NCBI GenBank assembly: GCA_026225945.1
Contig: JAMJFZ010001815.1
Span: 1,358,501-1,422,500, forward strand
Source of the DNA: Cricetomys ansorgei
Taxonomy: Eukaryota > Chordata > Mammalia > Rodentia > Nesomyidae
Direction of reading: 5' to 3'
Length of the DNA: 64,000 bases
A model generated the notes under the pieces. The model saw nothing but the letters and a program-made list of their open reading frames with translations, was not told the origin of the DNA and ran no database searches. This document shows positions 55,067-64,000 of the stretch, piece after piece; within the stretch, counting starts at the first letter, position 1, and every line of letters starts with the position of its first letter. Position numbers and translations under genes: made by a program.

Positions 55067-56641
55067 AAAGATAGTCACATATTAGAATGAAAGAGTGGAC
55101 AGAAGTACTCCAATCAAATGGAACTAGGAGGAAAGCAGACCTAGCTAAGAACACGTGCACCAAACTCTGGGCACCTAATTTCACTAATAATAATAGGTGA
55201 TTTCAATGCCCTACAGCCTTCAAATGACCTTGACAGGTCATTGAGAGAAAACGTAGGCTGAGAAACCACAGAATTATGTATGACCTCAAACATCAGATGG
55301 AATTAACAAATATCTATATAATCTTTTACTCGAACACCAATGACTACGCATTTTGCATAGCATCGCATGGAAGCTTTCTAACATAGAACATGTCCTGGGA
55401 CACAAAACAAATGTTTACAAATTCAAAGGGAAAAAACCCTCCATGTATCTTATCTGACTACAGTGCAATAAAAAGTAAAATTGGCAGCAAGCAAATATCT
55501 AGTAAATATGCAAATCCATAGAGATTAAACAACTCATTACCGAATGATGAATGGGTCAAAGGAAAAAAAAATCAAGAAAGATATAAAAAAAAAACCTCTG
55601 AAACTAAATGAGCATTAAAACACAACAGAACAAAACCTCTGGGACACATTAAGCAGTCATAAAAGAAAAATTTACATGTCTGATTGCCTACATGAAAAAA
55701 TCAGAAAGAGTGTAAATAAAAGGCTTAATGTTGCAACTAAAAAATTTGGAAAAACAAGAACAAATCAGATCCAAATCCAACTGATGGAAAGAAATAATAA
55801 AAAAAGAAATCACAGTGGCGATTAATTAAATAGAAACAAGGAAAACAATACAAAGACTCAGTAAATCTAAGGCATAAACAAGATAAACAAAATCATCAGA
55901 GCCTTGGCCCAACTAACCAAAAGGAAAGGAGGACCCAAATTAACAGAATTAGAAATAATACTAGGAAAGCTAGATATCTTTCTGTACAAGAGTAAAATTT
56001 GACTCTTGCCTATCACCTTGCACAAAACTAACTCCAAATGGATTAAAGACCTAAATGTGAAACGTGAAACATGAAGTCCGCTGGACGAAAACATAGTGCT
56101 ATACGGGATATGGGTGTAAAAGGACTTTCTAAATAGGACTCCTTTCCCCTAAGAATTAAGGCCAATAATTGACAAGAAGGGCCGCTGAAAACTAAAAAGT
56201 CCCTATACTGCTAACGAAAAAAATTAAGTGAAGAGAAAGATCATAGATTGAGTCTTTGTCAGCTATACATCTGACAGAGGGTTAGTTTTCAAATTACATA
56301 AATAGAAAAGAGTCAGAAAACAAATAACCCATTCAGTGGAATCTCTCCAATTAAGGAAATATAGATGGCTAAGAAAGATCTAAAACCGTGTTCATCGTCC
56401 CTCTATGAATTATAGAGATGTAAATTAAAAGTACTTTTAGATGTCATTTTACCCCAGTAAAAACAGCAGTAATTAACAAAACCAACAACAAATGTTGGAG
56501 GGACTAGGGGAAAAGGGGACTCTCGTTCACTGTTGGTGGGGTTGCAAGCTGGTTCAGCCATTTTAAAAACCAATGTGGGGAAACTCTCAAAAAACTAGAC
56601 CATTCTTTGCCGTAGAATGTAAAAAGACTTGACATCCTACT

Positions 56642-56987
56642 TGTGGTGATTTGAATGAGAACGCCCCCCCCATAGGCTCATGTATTTGAATGCTTAGTCA
56701 TCAGGGAGTAGTATTATTTGAGAAGAACTAGAAGGGTTAGGAGATGTGGCCTTGCTGAAGGAAGTATGGACATACTAGGTCCAGCATCTCTCCCTCTGCC
56801 TACAGATCAGGATGCAGTGCTCAGCTACTTCTCCAGCTCCATGTCTGCCTGTGTGCCACCATGTTACCTCCCATGGTAATAATGGACTAAGCCTCTGAAA
56901 CTATTAGTAAACCCTCAATAAATATTTTCTTTTATAAGTGTTGCCTTGGTCCTCGTGTCTCTTCCCAACAATAGAACAGTGACTAAG
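56642..56987 (+). mobile_element. ORR1-type MaLR solo LTR inserted in L1
   Basis: Starts TGTGGTGATTTGAATGAGAA, ends CAGTGACTAAG (terminal CA lost). Duplication CTACT (56637-56641) and CTACC (56988-56992). The L1 text resumes on the far side. Confidence 0.88.
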
Positions 56988-58698
56988 CTACCGCTTCACA
57001 GATACCTGCTTAGCTATGCTCATTACCACTCCCTTCACAACAGCTAGGGAGTGGAAATAGCATACAGACCTTCAATGGGTAAATGGTTAGTGAAATCATG
57101 AAATGTTCAGATAAATGGATGGAACCAGAAAAGATAATATTGAGTACAGTAACTCAGACCCAGAAAGACAAATGTTGCATGTTGTTTCTCATCTGAGGTT
57201 CCTAGTCCCAAATCTTCGATGTAAGTATACAAGCTGGAGTAAATGCAGAAACCAATAAAGTAAAAATGATGAGGGTGAAGGCAATCAGCATTTGGTAATC
57301 TGAAGAGGGAAGAGGGAAAAGCAGTGGGACTTTAATTAGGGAGAGGGAAGAAGATAAATATGGAAGGAAAAGAGGAGGGAAAGATGACAGTAAGGATGTC
57401 TGAGACAGTCATAATGGACCATATTATCTATCTACCTAAAATTACGTAGAATCCATACAAGTCTATGCTTACATACATTTTTACTTGAAAATGAAAATTA
57501 ACCACCTATGCTAACAATGACCCTCAAAGATCCATATACAACTAACAAAACTTCCCACACCCAGGCCTAAGAAGCTCTGTTTTGAGTTGTTGCTAAGGGT
57601 TATCTAAGAAACTCCTAAAATATTGTAGATTATTGCTGTTGTTCTTGGTTGCTCTCCAGAGGTTAAAATTACATCCCTAGTACTAAAGACTATGAACTTC
57701 AGACATAGGTCCTAGAGGATCTGTGTTGGATTTGACTTGAAAGTCTCTTCCATAAGGACTAGTTATAATGGTACCAGAAAGTAACTTGTAAGCTTTCAAT
57801 GAGAGGAATCAACAAGTAGTCTTACCCAGGTAGGATGCTTATGAACTACAAAACAACCAGCATGAGACAATATCTCTAAGAGTATAGTAGTAGCACATAT
57901 ACTTGCTGATAAAGAACCAACCACTCTTTAATTGGAATTAAGGCCTGCTCAACAAGAGAGAAGTTATGCCTGGTCCTGGAATAGTAGCAAACTGCCTGGG
58001 GTAGTAAAAGTCATGGGTTTTAGAAGAGAACTTACAATTGCCACTTTACTAAAACAGTTACAATCTAAATATGTATCCTCATAATCACAAATAATTATGG
58101 ATCTCATCCCTCATTAAAGATATATCTCCTAGCAAAAGATGGAGATCAACACATCTCCTGCACATAAGGCTAAACAATCATAGAGGAAGAGCCCTAGGAT
58201 GACTGAGAGAGCCAGAGGAACAGGTAGTTTCAGATGACAATGCATCTCCTAGAAATGTTAGAGAAGCTACACCCATGAAACTTCATAAACATAGTTGCCC
58301 AAACAAGATACCCACAGACATACTAACAAGGAAGGGGCAAATCTCCTGGAATATTGACCCTAGACAAAGCACTCTAGGTAAGTAAGGAATGCTGAGATTA
58401 GGAGAAATAACCTTCCCTGGAAAGAGACCTCCAATAAATTGTCTAACACCAAGTGGTATTTTCTGATATTACTTACACATAAAGTAACACTTTATGGGTT
58501 GAATATGTTGTATTTATATATTTATATATTCAGGAGTATTTATATATACTTATATATGCATATGTAACAACAATCAAAAAAATAGAAATTGTGAGTTTTA
58601 GAGAGAAGAAGGTGGTGTAGAGGAGAAAGGGGGAGGGAAGAAAGGAAAGGGGTAAGTGATATAATTATATTGTAATCAAAAATAAATAAATAAAAGAG

Positions 58699-58858
58699 GA
58701 TACTTATGCTCAACACACTTCTCTATTGGGATATTTTCCATTTGCAATGGGTTTCTCAAAACATAAACCTCTACCAAGCCAAGGAGCATATCTGCTTTCT
58801 GATATCTATGAGCGGACTGCACCCCACTGTTTCAAGTATCTAATGTCTCTGCTCACTT
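58699..58858. other. Short unassigned spacer
   Basis: Sequence between the L1 tail and the mariner element; nothing is recognised. Confidence 0.4.
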
Positions 58859-58860
58859 TA

Positions 58861-60378
58861 TGCATTGATGAAAAAGTAATTGAAGATTTGGGCCATGAAT
58901 TTTAAGTCATTACTAGGTTCAAATACATTTTTATTAATCAAAATGGGAGCCATTACAACCAACACATTTTGGTCCATGAGAAGTAGGTTTACTTATTCCT
59001 ATAGAAACTCTCCCGTGAAAATTTCAGCATAGAACTGTGCTTTCAGGTTATGTAAGTACTTGGAAGGCATTTTCTGTTCTCTGCTGGTTGTTTGTTGAGT
59101 ACAAAGTTAGCTGAGATGCTGAAAGAAGTGGTAATTAGTGTGAAGTCAGGTCAATATGATGGATAAGGAAATTTGTTTTATTTTTTTTAATTTATTTTTC
59201 TTCTCTCATATAATAATCTTGACCTCCATCCTCCCCTCCTCCTATTCCGCTCAGCTCTCTCTTCTTCCCTCTCCCCAAGATCCATCCTCCCACCCCCTGC
59301 TGCTTTCCTTCAGAAAAGAGCTGGCTTCCCAGAGTTACCACTTAAACAGGGCATAACAAGATGGAACAAGATTGGGCATGAGCCACTATATCAAGGCTGG
59401 ACAAGGCAATCCAGCAGGAGGAAAAGGGTTAGAGACATCTCATACCACCACTCCAACATTTAGTAGTTCTACAAGAACACCAATCCAGAAAACCATATGA
59501 TATATGTAGGGGGCCATTTAGGCTCTGTGTCTGCAGCTTCAGTGGGTGAGGAAAATTTTTATTACCCAATCTGTGTTCATCTTTTGAAGTGTTACTTATG
59601 TAATTGGACACTGTCATAGAGAAGAACTGGTCCCTTCTATTGAGCAATGTTGTTTGTAGACATTCATAATTCCCAGGTGTAATGGCTTTGAAGGGGTTCA
59701 AAAAGATATAGTGGGTCAGACTGGTAGAAAACCACCAAACAAAGTGACCATGATGTTTTGGCATAAGGTTAGCTTTGGGAAGTTATTTGTAGTTCCTTCT
59801 CTGTCCAACCAAATGAGCTTGTCATTGCTGGTTATTGTTAGCAACTTTTTTATCTCAAGTCCCAGTCCCGTTGAGAAATAGTTTATTGTTGTGTGAAATA
59901 GAAGAAGGGAACAGTTCAAAACAACAGTTGTTCCTGCATTTCGGTCAGCTCATGAGACATCCATTTATCAAGCTTTATCACCTTTCCGGTCTTTCCAAGT
60001 TGCTTCAAATTGCCAAATGACATCAAATGTGTTCTTTGGCAAATTCTCATACAGTTGTAAGAGCATTATCTTCAGTGATTACTGTCAGTTATCAGTGTCA
60101 GATGGTTGACGAATGCACTCCAACTTTAAATCTCTCCTCTCTTCTGCAAAACTTCTTAACCCTCCATTGCAAAGCACATTCCTTAGCAGTTTCTGGGCTA
60201 ATGAATTATTGATTTGCATGTTATCTCTTCTGTTTTTTAGCCCATTTTGAACTTGAATGAGAAAATCAGTCGTATTTGCTTTCTGTCATATCATTTCCAT
60301 AGTATAAAATTAATATAAAGTAACCATCTAGTAATAAGTCAGAAAAAAGATTGAAATTATGTGTGTCACAATCACATT
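58861..60378 (-). mobile_element. Mariner transposon remnant (Hsmar1-like), dead
   Basis: Tc1/mariner DNA transposon, flanked by TA on both sides (58859-58860 and 60379-60380). The left terminal repeat includes GATGAAAAAGTAATTG, close to the Hsmar1 terminal GGTGCAAAAGTAATTG; the right one is worn. The transposase reads on the minus strand from about 60300. N-terminal sequence ('gttcaaaatgggc') is followed by the DNA-binding part ('aagaagttttgcag', 'caatttgaagcaacttgg'), then WLDREG and 'catggtcactttgtttgg' (59716-59919 frame), then SLTHYIFLNP (59429-59764 frame). Stops and frameshifts abound. The third catalytic Asp codon reads AAT at about 59131-59136, with a small deletion upstream. An L1 fragment (59176-59543) is inserted. 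Net length about 1.15 kb against about 1.29 kb for Hsmar1. The mariner assignment is strong; the subgroup rests on my memory of Hsmar1. Confidence 0.82.
59176..59543 (-). mobile_element. L1 3' end inserted in the mariner element
   Basis: Antisense, 5'-truncated rodent L1: T-rich tail (59176-59199), CT-rich 3' UTR, 'aaggctggacaaggcaatccagcaggaggaaaagg' (in part), 'gttctacaagaacacc'. The mariner text GGATAAGGAAATTTG (59161-59175) and GGGTGAGGAAAATTTTT (59544-59560) is duplicated around it, a decayed target-site duplication. Confidence 0.82.
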
Positions 60379-60380
60379 TA

Positions 60381-60782
60381 TTCAGTATGTCAAACATTTA
60401 ATAATGAAATGAAGAGGCAAAATTCAATAGTACAAAAAATTACTTTGCATCAACCAGAGAGCAAATGTTGCAATTATTTTCCGGAAAAGCAAGTAGATGT
60501 TATCTATAATCAAGGTGATTAGAATTTCTCAACAAACAAGCTGTCCTATCTCTGACTCTCTGCCAAGCAAAGGGGTTTTTATTATATTAACCAGAGTAAT
60601 TTCACCAGAAATTAGTAATTATATTAGTAATGCCCTGAGCTCCAACTAATACTGAATGGGAAAACAAAGTAATTTGATCCTTATCAAAGCCCCAGTTTCT
60701 GCTGAAGACTAGAAAATGCAAGTGTTTCTACTCTGATTACTACTTTAGATACTATTTGTGACATTCATGATTGTTTTAAGAC
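60381..60782. other. Unassigned DNA
   Basis: No feature is recognised. Confidence 0.4.
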
Positions 60783-61010
60783 TGGAAGTGCTCTGGGGCA
60801 ATGGTTCATAAGTCAAGAGTACTTGTTGCTCTTCCCGAGGTCCCAGGTTCAATGCCCCACACACATATGACAACTCACGACTGTTTGTAACTCCAGTTAC
60901 AGGTGGTTGGATGCCCTCCTCTGGCACTTTTCAGGTGCCAGGCACACATATGGCATGCAGGCAAAGCATCCACACACATACAAAAAAGATAAATAATTCT
61001 AAAATGAAAA
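60783..61010 (+). mobile_element. B2 SINE
   Basis: Head 'ctctggggcaatggttcataagtcaagag' (in part), 'gttgctcttcccgaggtcccaggttcaatgcccc' (in part, B box), 'gtttgtaactccagttac', 'gcatgcaggcaaagc', A-rich end. Diverged. Confidence 0.82.
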
Positions 61011-61591
61011 AAATTAAACAATTGTTTTGGTTAACACTGCCAAAGTTGTCCATTTGGCTCATTTCACTTTCTGCATGTACAAATATAGTATTTCTCAAAG
61101 ACAGTTTCACAGAACCATCAGCATCCAAATTCCCAGGGAAGTTTATGACTAAAAGCCATATAAAACATAACTAGTATTTAGCTTATGTGCATACAGAGGT
61201 CAGGCATAATTGTGGAAGTTTAGGACTAAGTATTAGAAAATGGAATGCTAAAGGTCCAAGAGGTGCTTAAAGATTGAAAGAGCTCATGCTGAAGAAAGCA
61301 ACCATGCAAAAGAAAGTCCCGCTTGAACATGAACACTCAGTGGAACCATCAAACACTACTGCACACAGCAGTTACGCCAGCCACTGTCAGTCCACGTGAC
61401 TGAGGGAGGCTGAGTTTGTCTATTCTGGAGACCTTCGGAAGCCCCTGACTGTTGTGTTGGAACTGGGCTCACTTGGGGCCAGCTGTCACTTCTGTGGCAG
61501 CTTCTGTCACTGTAGAAAAAGAATATAAAGTAATTATCTTATTTGTACCAATTTCCTGAAAATCAAGAGTGCTCTTCCTTCCTTCAATAAA
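61011..61591. other. Unassigned DNA
   Basis: No feature is recognised. Confidence 0.4.
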
Positions 61592-61946
61592 TATGGTGGT
61601 TTGCATGAGCGTGGTCCCATAAACTCATACATTTGAATGGTTGGTCTACAGTTGTTGGAACTGTTTGGGAAGGATTAGGAGGTGTGGCCTTGTTGAAGGA
61701 GGTATGTCGCTAGGAGTGGGCTTTGAGGTTTCAAAAGCCCAGGCTGTTTCAATTGGTTCTCTCTCTGCTTATTGCTTGTAGATCAGGATGTAGCCTTCAG
61801 CTACTGCTCCAGCACCATGCCTGCCTGCCACCATATTCCCTGCCACTCCAACTCTCTGGAACCACGAGTCCCCAGATTAAATCTTACCTTTGTAAGTTGC
61901 CTTGGTCATGATGTTTTGGCACAGCAGTATGAAAGTAACTAAGACA
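61592..61946 (+). mobile_element. ORR1-type MaLR solo LTR
   Basis: 'tggtggtttgcatgagcgtgg', 'gaaggattaggaggtgtggccttgttg' (in part), 'cttcagctactgctccagcaccatgcc' (in part), 'ccttggtcatgatg', end 'gtaactaagaca'. The ends are worn and no clean duplication is seen. Confidence 0.88.
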
Positions 61947-62400
61947 ATGCACAAAAAGAAAAATAATCTGCTACTTTAAACAGTGCAGTGATAAGATTTC
62001 CCCCCACTCAAATGGGTGCAGTGAGAAAAATGCCTACAGAGAGATACACACACAGCAGAGGAGAGGAGATGCTTATGCGAAAGAGAATTAGTCATATCTA
62101 AATAATTCATAGCCATAATAGGGAGAACAGATGACTTGATCCTTGGTTTGTAAAGCTCTGCTAGACTGTTACAACAAAACCTTATTATTACTCCTGTTGG
62201 GACTTTACAATGATTATCTAATTCCCTTCTCTGTAACTCCTCTGAGGAAGATGCTAATGGGCTATAAAATAGGGGAATATGTGGAAAAGGGACATACCTG
62301 AACAGCACACTGGTGATTGGTCATTGCATAAATGGAACTTTTTTTTCTGGACTATCTCACAATCATAAAATAAAGTAAAATCAAAACAGTAAGGCTAATC
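61947..62400. other. Unassigned DNA
   Basis: A 110-codon antisense frame (61976-62308) has no recognised family. Confidence 0.4.
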
Positions 62401-62420
62401 TTTTTCTCTCTCTCTCCCTC

Positions 62421-62454
<34 letters not shown>

Positions 62455-62478
62455 GGAGAGAGAGAGAGAGATGAGAGA
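62401..62478 (+). repeat. Compound (TC)n-(TG)n-(GA)n tract
   Basis: TC repeats, then TG repeats (62422-62437), then GA repeats. The TC and GA arms are complementary, so a single strand could fold with the TG run as loop. Confidence 0.95.
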
Positions 62479-63043
62479 AAGAATGAGTGGTCACAGGAAG
62501 TTACTTTCCCAGTAATTGCTGCCTTGGGTCATCCTAAAGGTTCTAATAGACCCAGTTGCAATGGGGAAGATGGATCGAGAGGTTTCACAAATGTCAGTGT
62601 GGAAGTTTTGAAGGGTGTTTGGTGATACATCTTCCGTGGCATATTTCTTGAGGTATAGAAAAGGAAAGAAGTGGGGACAGTAGGAGCATTATATACATAA
62701 AACTGGGCAATTGAACAATCTCAACCATTTCTATACTAAAGACACATAGAAATACCAGGTAAGCTCTATCAAGAATATTTTTGAATGCAGATGTTCAGCA
62801 AGGGAAATTCCTGTATCAAAATAGGCAAACATAAAAAAACAGATAATAGGGATCGGTGCAATTGAGTGACAGCTGGTGTCTGAGAAGCTACATTTGCAAT
62901 ACCAAAGGGGAAAATTAATGCCCACTTAAGGCAAAGTTTGAGACTGAGAGCCCTTTCTTGGGCTCAGGCAGTAGAAAGATGGCTCCCACTGGAACTATAA
63001 AGAAAAAGGAACTGTTTGTTGATAAAGAAAACGTTTAGAAGCT
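62479..63043. other. Unassigned DNA
   Basis: No feature is recognised. Confidence 0.4.
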
Positions 63044-63165
63044 TGTCCAGGATAATGGCTCATACCTGTAATGCAAGCATTTGAGGTTGAGGCAGGAGAA
63101 CTGACAAGTGTCTAAGGCCAGCCTGGGGTACATAGCAGAAGCCGGAACTAACAAAACAAGCCAAA
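63044..63165 (+). mobile_element. Old B1-like SINE (PB1/B1F type)
   Basis: 'ccaggataatggctcatacctgtaatgcaagc' (in part), 'gaggttgaggcaggaga', 'ctaaggccagcctggggtacatagc' (in part), A-rich end. Diverged and lacking the later B1 features. Confidence 0.7.
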
Positions 63166-64000
63166 CAGAAAAGGTGGGAGTTTATCCATAACCCTTAATT
63201 CTCTAAGACTTTGGATTCATAATCCTTCCATAAAGATAGGATTAAAGGTTAAATCTGTATTCTTTTATAATCTTAAGTGCTCCTACTAGAAAAGTAGTAT
63301 AAAGCTAGAAGTATCTCCAAGGTTTATGTGAGGGTACAGGAAAGAAACCGCTAACACGACCTCTCCATGATACAGTTAAGATATTTATTGTAGATGTGAG
63401 AGACATAAGAGCCAGAGGCATCTGAAAGATCCCATAGCAGACAGAGAAAGAAGTAGGTTGAACTGGACATGGCAGAGCTAGGGAAGTGGGAGGGGGAGAA
63501 AAGAGTAGAGATAGTGAGATAGCAAGAGACAGAGATTAGAGCATAGCAAGAGCAAGAAGATAACGAGAGATAGAGAATGAGTGAGTAAGAGTGAGTAAGA
63601 GGTGGAATAGCAGAGACTAGGGGGCTTTAAGGAAGATGAGTAGCTGTGGAGAAGGAAGGACCAGGAGACTGGCATGGGAGCTTTGGAATATATAACAGGT
63701 ACTTGTGATATTGAGGGGGTTAGGAGGCCAGCATGCACTTTGATAGGTTTGATAGGTTTGGTAGGTTGATGGATGCCACGGATATCCATATGTTCTTTTG
63801 TTAGATGTGAGGAAAATGACTCCATTTGGAAGATGGGAACAGTTTTACAAGTTCCTAAGGAATGATGGCCTTTACCTAACTGCCAGAAATTCTTCTGGAG
63901 TCCAGGTTGAGCTCATTTCTGAATATTTGGACTGCCGTGATAACTAACACAAGGTACTAAGGAAAACACAAATATACAATCTATTTGTATTCATATCTAT
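63166..64000. other. Unassigned DNA with GA-rich tract
   Basis: A purine-rich tract at 63478-63605 (AGAGA/GAGAT words) and three copies of TTTGATAGG/TTTGGTAGG at about 63739-63768. The 115-codon antisense frame (63478-63825) is the pyrimidine shadow of the GA tract (Ser/Leu/Tyr-rich). Confidence 0.45.

Larger units (their letters stand above)
53273..58698 (+). mobile_element. Near full-length old L1 (Lx-like), RT region deleted
   Basis: 5'-region and ORF1-like sequence (53273-54700) is followed by the ORF2 endonuclease region (54790-55560) and linker (to about 55975). There is then an abrupt jump to the C-terminal region ('ttgcacaaaactaactccaaatggattaaagacc', in part, at 56018) and a 3' UTR to about 58698, ending AATAAATAAATAAAAG. 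The reverse transcriptase with its FADD box, expected between the linker and 56018, is absent. ORF1 C-terminal wording persists near 54480-54560 ('gaaagctagaggaacctgg'). No open frame exceeds 75 codons. A B1 (54897) and an ORR1 LTR (56642) are inserted. Confidence 0.85.

Noticed and set aside
59835..60212. Two adjacent 61-codon plus-strand frames as a small gene pair
   Set aside because: They lie antisense to the mariner transposase and are shadows of it.

Overview
The window is mammalian nuclear DNA, and its repeats place it in a muroid (mouse-, rat- or hamster-like) rodent. It carries B1, B2, B3, B4 and ID SINEs, Lx-type L1 3' ends, ORR1/MT-type MaLR LTRs and URR1, the rodent hAT element. 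Older shared repeats (MIR, MER5A, MLT1-like) are also present. The exact species cannot be fixed. All three well-preserved B1 copies share one unusual motif, and an ERV family of mys-like character occurs four times, so a cricetid-type genome is possible, but that is inference. I found no convincing protein-coding exon, functional RNA gene, CpG island or CRISPR array. Every open reading frame is short (170 aa at most) and lies in a repeat or in sequence with no recognisable protein.

Layout. 1-2350: decayed antisense L1 with a B1. 2357-2930: a B4 split by an ORR1 LTR. 3355-5026: a complete non-autonomous ERV with LTRs, tRNA-Lys-type primer site, polypurine tract and 6-bp target duplication. 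5033-16300: mostly unique DNA with an antisense L1 carrying a MaLR LTR, a B4, MaLR and MLT1-like LTRs, a probable ERV LTR and Lx L1. 16297-16702: an ERV LTR inserted into a CA microsatellite. 17500-25100: two URR1 copies, a CpG-rich gammaretrovirus-like solo LTR and a MaLR LTR. 26240-29875: L1 3' ends, one split by a MaLR provirus, then MER5A, ID and ORR1. 30900-37125: largely unique DNA with a solo ERV LTR carrying a perfect 6-bp duplication. 38255-44502: three L1 ORF2 fragments and an LTR-like unit containing a B1-like piece. 44590-51217: mostly unique with MIRs. 51218-58698: a second ERV copy next to a near full-length L1 that has lost its reverse transcriptase. 58861-60378: a dead mariner transposon, itself hit by an L1. 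60380-64000: B2, MaLR and low-complexity DNA.

The window is therefore a gene-poor intergenic or long-intron stretch built by layered retrotransposition. The most unusual object is the mariner remnant, whose sequence resembles the primate Hsmar1 group and which is unexpected in a rodent. No new multi-gene system is visible.
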